A DNA stretch of 64,000 nt, taken from the NCBI RefSeq assembly GCF_013367775.1, contig NZ_CP055157.1, positions 2,311,001 through 2,375,000 on the forward strand, read 5' to 3'. Origin of the DNA: Microbulbifer sp. YPW1 (GTDB lineage Bacteria > Pseudomonadota > Gammaproteobacteria > Pseudomonadales > Cellvibrionaceae). The position numbers and the translations under genes were made by a program. Below the pieces are notes generated by a model. It was not told where the DNA came from and ran no database searches. It saw only the letters and a program-made list of their open reading frames with translations. Positions within the stretch are counted from its first letter, which is position 1; each line of letters starts with the position of its first letter. Shown piece by piece: positions 7,854 to 16,424 of the stretch.

Positions 7854-9851
7854 TTATTGGTCGACCTGAAAGGGCGCAGCGGGCAGGCCGGCGCCGTTGT
7901 ACAGGTTGGCCTCGGCGGGATTGTCCGCCCAGGCGTAGCGCACGGACCGGGGTTGTCGAACCTGCTCGCTCCACACTTCCACCCGCTCGCCGACAATCCG
8001 CGCATTGGCCCAGTGGTAGCGGCCATCGCTGCCGGCGATGGCGAACTCGTGCAGCTTTGAATTCCCTTCACTGTGCGTGCACTGGCTCGCGCAGGGGGCG
8101 GCGACCAGGCCTTTGTGTGTATGGGTAAATTCCAGCACCGCTTTTTCGTCATCGAATTTGGCCGATGCCAGTTGCGGACCGGAGGCCACCACATCCGCGT
8201 GGCCGTAAACCCGGTTTGCTGCTGCCAATGCCAGGCGCTGGCCCACGATCTTCTTGTCCAACGGATGGATGTCATTCCATTCACCGGCGTCGATGGTTAC
8301 CGCCATTGCAGTGTCATCCAGTGAAAGCGCGCTGGCCTGAGCCGCGCGCAGTTCCGCCCAGGCGCTGTCGCCGGGATCGGCTTTTGGCTCGAGGTAATTG
8401 GCCAGCTGAACAAACAGGAAGGGCAGTGCATCCTGGCCAGCGTTCTGCTGCCAGTCGGCGCGCCATTCGCGGATCATTGCCGGGAAGAGTTTGCGGTATT
8501 CCTGTGCGCGCCCCACATTGGATTCACCCTGGTACCAGAGTGCACCCTTGATGCGGTAGTTCTGCAGCGGGTGCAGCATGGCGTTGTACAGCCCGGCGGG
8601 TTTCCAGCGTACAAAGGTCTGGCTTTCAAGCTCCGGCATCTGTGCGGACTGGCGGAATTGCCACTGGCCTTTCAGGTCGAACTGTTCGCCACCCACCGTC
8701 AGCTGGTAGGGCTTGTCTTCGACAAAGCCGCCGCGGGCACCGCCGCTATTGGTCACGCGAATCGCAATAACATTTTCTCCCGCCTGCAGTACGCCTGCCG
8801 GAACCTGATAGCGGCGGCGGGGATAGAGGTAGGTGGTGTTGCCGACCTTGTGGCCATTGATCCAGGTTTCGTCCGCATCTACGATGCGTCCCAGTTCCAG
8901 CAGCGCGGGCTCGCCTGCCTGCGCCTCGGGAAGCGCAATGGTTTTGCGCAGCCAGAAAACCCCTTTCTCCATGATGCCGGCTTGCTCCGCCCAGTAACCG
9001 GGAACGGAAAAGGTCTGCCAGCCTTCAGTGTCCAGTGCGGGTGCGTACCAGGGTGTTTTTCCCGATTGCAGGCCGCGGTCTTTTTGTGCCGCAGTGGCGT
9101 ACCACTGGTCGCTGCGGGCGCGGTCCTGGCGCTGGATGGATTCGATGAGTTGCGCATCCTCAAATTTTTTCTTTTCCGCAAGGTGTGCGGGGAATTGCTG
9201 CAGGGTTTCCTCGCTTACCCAGGCCTCCGCCGGCGACCCGCCCAGACTGCTGTTGATAATGCCGATGGGAACCTGCTCGCGCTGCTGGGTGTTGTCGGCA
9301 AAGAAATAGGCCACCGCAGAAAAATTCTGGATATGCTGCTGCGTTGCCGGCAGCCACTCCCCGCCGGACAGATCTGCTTGCGGTACGTTGAAGTCGTAGG
9401 TCTGCGGTACCTGGAATTGGCGGATGCGCGGGTTGTTCACTGCCGCAATCTCATCGGCAAAAGCGTGGGCGATGCGATTGATCGGGTATTCCATATTGGA
9501 TTGCCCGGAGGCCAGCCATACATCCCCCAGCAGGATATTCTGCAGCTGTATTTCGTTTTCCCCGCGCACTCGCATGGTGTGGGGGCCGCCCGCGGGGGTG
9601 GGCTTCAGGATGATGGACCAGTCACCGCCGTCGCCGGCCTCGGTCCGGTACTGCTCGCCAAGAAAGTCCACCCGTACGACTTCCCCGGCATCTGCCCAGC
9701 CCCAGATTTTTACCGGCGCCTCCCGCTGCAGCACCATGCCATCGCTCACGAGCTTGGGCAGGGTGACATCCGCGGTTGCCGGAGTGGTCAATGAAAGGGG
9801 GGTGAGCAGCCCGAAGGTCAGGCACACACGGGGAAACAAGCGAGCTTGCAT
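7854..9851 (-). CDS. Secreted SGNH acetylesterase, sialate O-acetylesterase-like (CE20 type)
   Basis: This 665-residue protein has a signal peptide (cleavage after TTPATA, about residue 27). The SGNH hydrolase core is split by an inserted beta-sandwich, as in sialate O-acetylesterase homologues. Ser118 lies in LASGQSNMEYP, WYQGESN supplies the oxyanion/Gly-Asn block, and Asp527/His529 lie in NDIHPLDKK. The insert (about residues 250-420, PALLELGRIVDADETWINGHKVGNT) resembles a GH2-type jelly roll. Related enzymes of carbohydrate esterase family 20 remove acetyl groups from xylan or xyloglucan side chains, which fits the neighbouring GH10, GH67 and GH3 genes; sialic-acid activity is less likely in this context. 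The ATG at 9851 has GAGGA at the right spacing, unlike the longer frame from 9974. It is the first gene of a minus-strand operon facing the GH3 gene across a two-operator region. Confidence 0.85.
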   Translation of the reverse strand: MQARLFPRVCLTFGLLTPLSLTTPATADVTLPKLVSDGMVLQREAPVKIWGWADAGEVVRVDFLGEQYRTEAGDGGDWSIILKPTPAGGPHTMRVRGENEIQLQNILLGDVWLASGQSNMEYPINRIAHAFADEIAAVNNPRIRQFQVPQTYDFNVPQADLSGGEWLPATQQHIQNFSAVAYFFADNTQQREQVPIGIINSSLGGSPAEAWVSEETLQQFPAHLAEKKKFEDAQLIESIQRQDRARSDQWYATAAQKDRGLQSGKTPWYAPALDTEGWQTFSVPGYWAEQAGIMEKGVFWLRKTIALPEAQAGEPALLELGRIVDADETWINGHKVGNTTYLYPRRRYQVPAGVLQAGENVIAIRVTNSGGARGGFVEDKPYQLTVGGEQFDLKGQWQFRQSAQMPELESQTFVRWKPAGLYNAMLHPLQNYRIKGALWYQGESNVGRAQEYRKLFPAMIREWRADWQQNAGQDALPFLFVQLANYLEPKADPGDSAWAELRAAQASALSLDDTAMAVTIDAGEWNDIHPLDKKIVGQRLALAAANRVYGHADVVASGPQLASAKFDDEKAVLEFTHTHKGLVAAPCASQCTHSEGNSKLHEFAIAGSDGRYHWANARIVGERVEVWSEQVRQPRSVRYAWADNPAEANLYNGAGLPAAPFQVDQ

Positions 9852-9959
9852 GGTGGTTTCCTCATCGCAGTGGTGCAGGTGGTTGTTATTCTGGCGCTGT
9901 CTTCTTTTGTCAACAGTCGACGATGACCTTGGGTGGTCACGCAAGTGTTCTGCACATCC

Positions 9960-9992
9960 GGGTAACGCTATCAATTAATGTAAACGTTTACA
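9960..9992. promoter_or_regulatory. Two-palindrome operator between esterase operon and GH3
   Basis: GGTAACGCTATCA (9961-9973) is a xyl-box-like palindrome. After exactly five bases comes a perfect 14-bp palindrome, TGTAAACGTTTACA (9979-9992), of the kind bound by CcpA/GalR-like LacI-family proteins. The pair lies in the 196-base gap between two divergent carbohydrate genes, 56 bases upstream of the GH3 start. The same pair with the same spacing recurs at 16183-16215. Confidence 0.7.
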
Positions 9993-10047
9993 ATATGTGG
10001 GGGCGCTGGTTACACTCCTTCGCAGCGAATGCCTGAGGAAAATAACA

Positions 10048-12735
10048 ATGTATAAAATCCTGTCCTTGCCGCTGTGCGCTCTGCTCATCGCGGCCTGCAG
10101 CGAGCGATCTGCAGATTCCACGGACCACGCCGGTTCCGTTGTTGCGCCTTTTGAAGCCGGCAGCCTGCCCTATCTCGATACCGCACTTCCCATACCGCAG
10201 CGGGTTGATGACCTGGTGGAGCGGATGACGCTGTCGGAAAAAGTTGCCCAGCTGTACAACGATGCGCCGGCGATTGAGCGCTTAGGTGTGCCGAAGTACG
10301 ACTGGTGGAACGAGGCTCTGCACGGTGTGGCCCGCGCGGGCAAGGCCACGGTTTTTCCGCAGGCGATCGGTCTGGCGGCGACGTTTGATGATCAAATGCT
10401 GGGCGAAGTGGCCACCGCAATTTCTGACGAGGCCAGGGCCAAACACCATTACTTCGCCGATAACGGTATGGCGTTCCGCTATACCGGGCTGACATTCTGG
10501 TCGCCCAATATCAATATTTTCCGCGATCCACGCTGGGGCCGCGGGCAGGAGACCTACGGTGAAGACCCGTATCTCACCGGGCAGATGGCGGTGTCGTTTA
10601 TCAGCGGACTCCAGGGGGACCATCCTCGCTACCTGAAAACCGCGGCGATGGCCAAGCATTTTGCGGTGCACAGTGGCCCGGAAAAATCCCGCCATTCGGA
10701 TGACTATTGGGCGAGCCGGAAAGATCTCGCCGAGACTTATTTCCCGGCGTTCAAGACCGCGGTAGTGGACGCGGACGTAGAGGCGGTCATGTGCGCCTAC
10801 AACCGGGTCAATGGCGAACCGGCCTGTGGCAGCGATATGCTGCTGAAAGAAACCCTGCGGGACCAGTGGCACTTTGACGGGCACGTGGTCTCCGACTGCG
10901 GTGCCATCGCCGATTTTTATGAGCCCGACGCGCACAATCTGGTCCAGGCCCCGGCGGAGGCCGCCGCCTGGGCGCTCAAAGCCGGCACGGATGTGAATTG
11001 CGGGACCGGTCGCCTCAGCACTTTCGCCAACCTGGGCTTCGCGCTGCAGCGTGAAATGATCGACGAGCGTGACATCGATACTGCGGTCAAGCGCCTGTTT
11101 ACCACGCGTTTCAAACTCGGCATGTTTGACCCGGCCGAATCCGTACCTTACACGCAGATTCCCATGTCGGTGGTCGGCTCCGAGGAACATCTTGCGTTGG
11201 CGGAAACCGCCGCAGAAAAATCCATGGTGCTGCTGAAAAACGACGGCGTACTCCCACTTGCAGAGGGTACCCGGGTGGCGGTTATCGGCCCCAATGCCAC
11301 CAACTTTTCCGTACTGGTGGGGAATTATCACGGCTCCCCGATCAAACCGGTCACTCCGCTGGAGGGCATCCGGTCGCGGGCCGGTGCAGACAAGGTGGTG
11401 TACGCACCGGGCTCTTCACTGATCGCCGACCAGTATGGCCATTATGAAATCGTCAACGCGGAAAACCTGTTTCACCGCGACGCGAACGGGAAGCTGCAGG
11501 CGGGCCTGAATGCGGAGTACTTCCCCGTCGATCTCACCCGCGGGGAAAAGGCGCGCGATTTCCGTTATATCCCTGCAACCACCCTGGCGGAGTCGCCGGC
11601 GTTTACCCGCATCGATCCTGAAGTGGATTTCTACTGGGCCCGCTCTCCGGTGGACGACACGGTGAACGGGGATTTCGGTGTTGTGTGGAAAGGCGTGCTG
11701 GTACCGCGGGAATCCGGAAACTACCTGTTTAAAACCGGTGGCGATCTGTCGATCAACGGCCAGCCCGTGGAGGGCGCGGTAGCGCTCGAGGCAGGGCAGG
11801 AGTACACCCTGAGCCTTTCGGACGTGTTCTTGCGCACAGTAACCGGTGCACCATTGGAGCCGGAAGTGCGGCTGATGTGGGTGAATACTTCCAGGGACTA
11901 CGCGGCCGAGGCCCTTGAGGTCGCGCGCGGGGCCGAGGTCATCATCTATACCGGTGGCATCTCAGCGGAGCTCGAGGGCGAAGAAATGCCGGTGGTGCTG
12001 GCAGGGTTTGATGGTGGAGACCGTACTGATCTCAAATTGCCTGCGGTGCAGCGAGACCTGCTGCGGAAACTGAAAGCGCTGGGTAAACCGATCGTCATGG
12101 TGAACTTCAGCGGCAGCGCCATGGCCCTGAACTGGGAAGATAAAAACCTTAATGCCATCGTGCAGGCGTTTTATCCTGGCGAAGCCACCGGCACCGCGCT
12201 GGCGCGCCTGCTGTGGGGCGACGCGAATCCCTCGGGCCGGCTGCCGGTGACCTTTTATCGCAGTGTTGATGATCTGCCTGGCTTCAAGGACTACTCGTTT
12301 GCCAGCCGCACTTATCGCTACTTCACCGGCGAAGTGCTCTATCCGTTTGGTCACGGCCTGAGCTACACAGAGTTCGCCTATAGTGACCTGAAGGTTCCCG
12401 AGGCCATTGCGGTGGGGGAAGACCTTGCGATTGAAGTCACCCTCAGCAACCTTGGTGAGCGCGCCGGAGGAGAAATCAGCCAGGTCTATCTGAGCCTGCC
12501 GGACGCGCCGGTAGAGGTCCCGCTCCGGGAACTGAAGGCCTTCACGCACACGCAATTGGACGCCGGCGATTCTGCAGAGCTCTCGTTTGTGATTGACAGT
12601 GAGGACCTTGCCTACGTAGACAATGAGGGCATCTTCCAGCCCTATCACGGTAGGTTAAAACTCACGGTCGGATCCGGGCAGGGAGAATATCTGCAGGCGC
12701 CGCAAGTTGCGCAAGCGAGCGTCATGATTCAGTAG
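10048..12735 (+). CDS. GH3 beta-xylosidase/beta-glucosidase lipoprotein with PA14 insert
   Basis: This 895-residue protein has a lipoprotein signal (LLIAAC, Cys17). It has the GH3 layout: TIM-barrel domain (about 40-370), (alpha/beta)6 sandwich (about 395-760) and C-terminal fibronectin-III-like domain (about 790-890). A PA14-like insert occupies about 485-610 (LQAGLNAEYFPVDLTRGEKA). The nucleophile is Asp283 in VVSDCGAIADF. YDWWNEALHGVARAG and ETYGEDPYLTG are characteristic of xylosidase-type GH3 enzymes, so release of xylose from xylo-oligosaccharides is the likeliest activity. The lipobox predicts a membrane-tethered periplasmic or surface enzyme. The ATG at 10048 has TGAGGAAAA upstream; the frame from 9997 would place 17 residues before the lipoprotein signal. 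It is divergent from the esterase operon and shares its operators. An intrinsic terminator follows at 12759. Confidence 0.9.
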   Translation: MYKILSLPLCALLIAACSERSADSTDHAGSVVAPFEAGSLPYLDTALPIPQRVDDLVERMTLSEKVAQLYNDAPAIERLGVPKYDWWNEALHGVARAGKATVFPQAIGLAATFDDQMLGEVATAISDEARAKHHYFADNGMAFRYTGLTFWSPNINIFRDPRWGRGQETYGEDPYLTGQMAVSFISGLQGDHPRYLKTAAMAKHFAVHSGPEKSRHSDDYWASRKDLAETYFPAFKTAVVDADVEAVMCAYNRVNGEPACGSDMLLKETLRDQWHFDGHVVSDCGAIADFYEPDAHNLVQAPAEAAAWALKAGTDVNCGTGRLSTFANLGFALQREMIDERDIDTAVKRLFTTRFKLGMFDPAESVPYTQIPMSVVGSEEHLALAETAAEKSMVLLKNDGVLPLAEGTRVAVIGPNATNFSVLVGNYHGSPIKPVTPLEGIRSRAGADKVVYAPGSSLIADQYGHYEIVNAENLFHRDANGKLQAGLNAEYFPVDLTRGEKARDFRYIPATTLAESPAFTRIDPEVDFYWARSPVDDTVNGDFGVVWKGVLVPRESGNYLFKTGGDLSINGQPVEGAVALEAGQEYTLSLSDVFLRTVTGAPLEPEVRLMWVNTSRDYAAEALEVARGAEVIIYTGGISAELEGEEMPVVLAGFDGGDRTDLKLPAVQRDLLRKLKALGKPIVMVNFSGSAMALNWEDKNLNAIVQAFYPGEATGTALARLLWGDANPSGRLPVTFYRSVDDLPGFKDYSFASRTYRYFTGEVLYPFGHGLSYTEFAYSDLKVPEAIAVGEDLAIEVTLSNLGERAGGEISQVYLSLPDAPVEVPLRELKAFTHTQLDAGDSAELSFVIDSEDLAYVDNEGIFQPYHGRLKLTVGSGQGEYLQAPQVAQASVMIQ

Positions 12736-12758
12736 AAGGGAAGTTACATCGTCGCGAT

Positions 12759-12788
12759 ACCCGCCAGATCTCTGGTGGGTATTTTTTT
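12759..12788 (+). terminator. Rho-independent terminator of GH3
   Basis: ACCCGCCAGA (12759-12768) pairs with TCTGGTGGGT (12771-12780) with one G-U pair, and is followed by a run of seven T. It lies 24 bases after the GH3 stop codon. Confidence 0.85.
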
Positions 12789-13209
12789 GCGAGCGTGGCC
12801 GGAAAGTCTGCGACCCGTGTATCCGTTTTAATAAAGGGTTTTGGGATTTCTTAACCGGCCCATCGGCCTGCCAGTACCACGGCGAAATACCAATCAGCTC
12901 ACTGACGGCATAAATCCCGTACGCCATCCCGCTCAATACCCGCCTGCAATCTGAATCACCAGCTGGATACCCGTACCGCCTTACTTTTGCACCGATACTG
13001 CGCCGACACCTTGCGGTCCATAAGAGGGAAATCTTCGGATGAAGGGAGCTTTGAAATTGCGGTGGGGTGCCTCGTGCGAGGGATTGGGAGGTAAAAAAAA
13101 CAGCGGGGAGAACAGCGACTGCCCAATTTTAAAAACCATTCTTGGGCGTTTTTATCTCGTTTTATAACGCAGCCACCGATGGCTACAAAGTGGAGCCTCA
13201 CAAAGCGAA
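12789..13209. other. Convergent intergenic region without recognisable gene
   Basis: These about 420 bases lie between the terminator of GH3 (plus) and the structured repeat downstream of GH10 (minus). Short open frames on the minus strand have no recognisable family signature and no good ribosome-binding site. A degraded gene cannot be excluded. Confidence 0.4.
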
Positions 13210-13320
13210 GGCAGATCGCCGGGCGAAGGTTTTCAGGAGCGTCGCAAACAGGACGTTTGCGACGCAGCTTACATGGATGTATTCACAGCGGTCCTGAAAA
13301 CCTTCGCCCGGCGCTCTGCC
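13210..13320 (+). repeat. Structured palindromic repeat, copy A (111 nt)
   Basis: Two 29-base arms (13210-13238 and 13292-13320) pair with a single mismatch at arm position 7. Inside them is an 11-bp hairpin, GCGTCGCAAAC (13239-13249) / GTTTGCGACGC (13255-13265), with loop AGGAC. A 26-base single-stranded segment (13266-13291) containing ACATGGATGTATTCACAGCG follows. Copies B (36440, inverted) and C (41681) have the same plan. Copy A lies just downstream of the GH10 stop codon on the minus strand, between convergent genes. Confidence 0.9.
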
Positions 13321-13347
13321 GCCACTACATTGCGCTACGAAGCTTTC

Positions 13348-15993
13348 TTATTGCGGAGTCACCGAAAACTCATCAATATAAAGAGTTTCCACTGCCAGCG
13401 GTGTGCCTTCAAAATACAGGCGCAGTTCCGTCACGCTACAGTCCGCCGGCACCGTAAAGCTGCCAGTCAGATCGTGCCACTCACCGGCCGCCAGACTGAG
13501 CGGGTTGCCTTCCGCATCCGAACCGGCAACACCTACATACGCATCATCCGCACCGTCACAGGCCAGCTTTTGGGTCAACTGCACCGGTGCCGCGTCCGGC
13601 CCGGAATGCCGTACTGAAAGGGCAACATCATAGGTCGTACCCGCTTCCACCTTCGACGTCAGGTCATAAGAAGGATTGGAGTTTTCCGTACGCGTAGACA
13701 CCTTCAGGCTCTGGCTGCCTGCCTGGGACTGCTCGTCGGAAATCGCCAGAGTGGTGCCGCTGGTGTACCAGGCACTCCAGCTCGAAGACAGCGCCGCACC
13801 TTCAAAGCCTCCATCGGTAATCAGGTTATTGCTCGCAGGTTCCTCACCGCCACCAGGCACGACCACCTCCACCGCATCTAGATAGACATCGGTACCCTCG
13901 GGGGTATTCTCGAAGTACAGCAGCGCCTCATTGATCTGGCAGTCCGCGGCAATTTCCAGAATGCCGCTCATCTGTACCCAGGTGCCCGAGGGCGCAGCAT
14001 CCTGATTATTGAGCCAGATATACTGATCGCCCTGGCCCTCACAGGCGAGCTTGGTGACCATAGTGATCTGAACCGGGTCGGCACCGGTGTGCAGTGCCCA
14101 GGCAGTGATCGGGTAATTGGTGCCGGGTTCCAGAGACGTCGTCAGGTCGTAGGTCGCATAGGCGCCGCTGCCGAAGCCGGAAGCCAACAGACTGCGGTTG
14201 CCGGACTGTGCGTAATCCGTAGAGGTGCTCAGCGCACCGCCAGCCCAGCCTGCGCCCCAGCCGTCTGCGCCCTGCTCGAAATCGCCATTGCTTACCAGGT
14301 TGTTCACCGGTGTGGCGCCGGCAACGCCGAAGCGCAGCCAGTCAATATTGCCGACACCCGCCACGTCATTGAACCGCACATACACATCATGGGTACCGGC
14401 GATTGGCGACCAGTCTGCGGTGATGGTCTGGAAGTCACCCCAGCCATTGGTAGCGGGCAGTTGCACCGTCGCAGCGTCGTCGGCATCCAGGCTTCCCAGT
14501 CGGATCGAAATGCTACCGGCCTCACCCGCGCCTTTGGCGTAGTTGACGCTGAAGCTGTCCCACGCATCCTTGAATTCCACCGCCTGGAAGCGAATCCAGT
14601 CACCGAGATCGGTTTGCGCGATGAAATCACCGGCCGCCTGCACCCCGCGGCCCTCGTCGAAGAGTTCCGCCTCCAGGGTGAGGAGTTCATCGCTGCCGCT
14701 CCAGCCCGCGGGGATGTATTCCGGAACCAGTACATCGCAGCCTGTATTGTCAGCCAGGTAGCAGTTCAGCCACTGCAGACCGGCGCGCTCGGTGCCGTCA
14801 CTAGCCAGCAGCCAGGCTTCGCTGCGCCACATATGGCCCTGGCGGTAACCCCAGTGAGTGACGCCGGCCACCGCCGGGTGCTCCCAGAACACGGTAAACA
14901 GTTCGCGCAGTTTGTTGGCATGGCGCGCATCATCGGCGAAGTTGATATCCAGCTCGGAGACATAGATGGGTAGTCCTGTGCTGGCCAACGTATCCAGGTT
15001 GGCTGCCACATCCACCGCGAGAGACTGTTCGAGGAAGTGCGCCTGTACACCGACGCCATCGATCAGGTCGCGGCTTTTCAGCAGCTCCACCAGTGCCAGG
15101 TAATCTTCCGTGGCATCCTCGAGGTTGAGGATGTTGTAGTCATTGAGCAGCAGCTTGGACTCGGGGAAATGCTCGCGTGCCAGCTCGAAAGCGGTAATCA
15201 GCCAGTCCCAGCCAGTCTCGCCGTCGCCACCCAGGGCTTCTTTATAAGCGGGGGGCGCGTGCAGCGGCTCGTTGACCACATCGATCATATCCAGATTCGG
15301 GTAGCGCGCGGCCACATCGGTGAGCCACTCATCGATCTCTGCGCGCTGCTCTTCCACACTGAGGCCGTCCAGCCAGCCCGGCTGCTGCTGACCCCAGAAC
15401 AGGGTGTGGAACTTGAACTGCAGGTCGTTGTTGCCGGCAAAGGTGTGGGCGGTATCCAGGTCGGTCCACACCGGCATATCCCGCTCGGATTCCACACTGC
15501 CCCACTTGCCCGAGTTGCCGGGGGTGATCTGGTCGAAATAGGTGGTGAGCTGGTTGTAGTCGTCCGGGTGTTCGATGGCGGTACCGAAGAACTTGTCGTA
15601 CACGGGGAGCACCGTGACTGTCACTGCGTCTGCCGGGCTGGACGCACCGCCGTCATCGCTGACACGTAGCTCAAAGACCAGCTGGGAGGATGCCTCAACC
15701 GCTGGAGCGGTAAAAGAGACGGTGCCGGCGTCACCGGCTGTCAGCGTCACGGAAGGACCGGAAACCTGGCTCCAGTTGTAGGTGGCTATGCTGCCATCCA
15801 TGTCCGAGCCGGAGCCGGAGAGTGTCACGCTGGCACCTTCACTTACGGTGCGGTCCGCCCCTGCATTGGCGGTGGGGGCGATATTGTTATCGGTTACCTG
15901 CGCCTGCTCGGGCTGTTCGATGTCTTTATTGGTACAGCCGGCCGAGGCTATGGCAACAGCCAGTACGGCAATTGGAAACAGAGTGCTTTTCAT
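13348..15993 (-). CDS. GH10 endo-beta-1,4-xylanase lipoprotein with Ig-like domain, CBM6-like and two CBM4/9-like modules
   Basis: This 881-residue protein has a lipobox (AIASAGC, Cys20). A PKD/Ig-like domain follows at about 38-130 (VSEGASVTLSGSGSDMDGSI). The GH10 barrel spans about 132-415, with acid/base Glu242 in DVVNEPLHAP and nucleophile Glu347 in YVSELDINF. Then comes a CBM6-like module (about 436-565, LLTLEAELFDEGRGVQ) and two CBM4/9-like modules (about 570-725, LVSNGDFEQG; about 735-880, LITDGGFEGAA). It would cut the xylan main chain at the cell surface or in the periplasm while holding the polymer. I use the ATG at 15993 (GGAAGG upstream); the open frame runs to 16197, but its extra 68 residues cover the operator region and lack signal-peptide character. 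The gene is divergent from TBDR1 across an operator-rich region. The annotation rests on clear motifs; CBM family assignments are less certain. Confidence 0.92.
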   Translation of the reverse strand: MKSTLFPIAVLAVAIASAGCTNKDIEQPEQAQVTDNNIAPTANAGADRTVSEGASVTLSGSGSDMDGSIATYNWSQVSGPSVTLTAGDAGTVSFTAPAVEASSQLVFELRVSDDGGASSPADAVTVTVLPVYDKFFGTAIEHPDDYNQLTTYFDQITPGNSGKWGSVESERDMPVWTDLDTAHTFAGNNDLQFKFHTLFWGQQQPGWLDGLSVEEQRAEIDEWLTDVAARYPNLDMIDVVNEPLHAPPAYKEALGGDGETGWDWLITAFELAREHFPESKLLLNDYNILNLEDATEDYLALVELLKSRDLIDGVGVQAHFLEQSLAVDVAANLDTLASTGLPIYVSELDINFADDARHANKLRELFTVFWEHPAVAGVTHWGYRQGHMWRSEAWLLASDGTERAGLQWLNCYLADNTGCDVLVPEYIPAGWSGSDELLTLEAELFDEGRGVQAAGDFIAQTDLGDWIRFQAVEFKDAWDSFSVNYAKGAGEAGSISIRLGSLDADDAATVQLPATNGWGDFQTITADWSPIAGTHDVYVRFNDVAGVGNIDWLRFGVAGATPVNNLVSNGDFEQGADGWGAGWAGGALSTSTDYAQSGNRSLLASGFGSGAYATYDLTTSLEPGTNYPITAWALHTGADPVQITMVTKLACEGQGDQYIWLNNQDAAPSGTWVQMSGILEIAADCQINEALLYFENTPEGTDVYLDAVEVVVPGGGEEPASNNLITDGGFEGAALSSSWSAWYTSGTTLAISDEQSQAGSQSLKVSTRTENSNPSYDLTSKVEAGTTYDVALSVRHSGPDAAPVQLTQKLACDGADDAYVGVAGSDAEGNPLSLAAGEWHDLTGSFTVPADCSVTELRLYFEGTPLAVETLYIDEFSVTPQ

Positions 15994-16182
15994 GGTCGAT
16001 ACCCTTCCCGTTGGCCCGGTCTTCCGGGCTTTTTTGTTGTAAATACGGTTTGTCAGGGCGGCTTTTATCGGCCGTCCCAGGCTACTGACGCAGGGAGGCC
16101 ACACAGAATGCGGGTGTGTCATCGCTGGAGTCATCGCTATTTTTATTCGCAGTCTGATGTCGGGCTCTGCGGCCCAACTTAG

Positions 16183-16215
16183 CGGTAACGCTACCACCCG
16201 ATGTAAACGTTTACA
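16183..16215. promoter_or_regulatory. Two-palindrome operator upstream of GH10
   Basis: GGTAACGCTACCA (16184-16196) and TGTAAACGTTTACA (16202-16215) are separated by five bases. This is the same pair, order and spacing as at 9960-9992. It lies about 190 bases upstream of the chosen GH10 start and about 210 bases upstream of TBDR1, so it may serve either gene. Confidence 0.7.
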
Positions 16216-16278
16216 ACGCGTGACGCGATATTCATCTGTTTGCCGGGGCTGACGGCAGATTATGTCGGGGAAAAGTCC

Positions 16279-16328
16279 TTGACAGCGGGGGTATCAGTGA
16301 ATAATTCTAGAAATTGTTAGCGGTAACA
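16279..16328 (+). promoter_or_regulatory. Promoter and xyl-box operator of TBDR1
   Basis: TTGACA (16279-16284) is separated by 17 bases from TAATTC (16302-16307). Seven bases further on lies the palindrome TGTTAGCGGTAACA (16315-16328), positioned at about +1 to +15, as expected for a repressor site. The arrangement closely parallels the TBDR2 promoter. Confidence 0.6.
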
Positions 16329-16424
16329 AAATAAATCCTACACTCACAATAACAAGCCGCCGCAGCCGCTCCGGAGCGTGATGAACTCCGTTGCGTCGGC
16401 AAATAGCGAGATGGGGACGCGCCC

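Noticed and set aside
8571..9794. 407-codon open frame antisense to the SGNH esterase
   Set aside because: No recognisable domain, and the minus strand carries the complete esterase.
13210..13320. Copy A as a CRISPR, phage att site or intrinsic terminator
   Set aside because: There is no repeat-spacer array, no integrase nearby, and no T-run directly after the stems; three dispersed copies fit a repeat family better.
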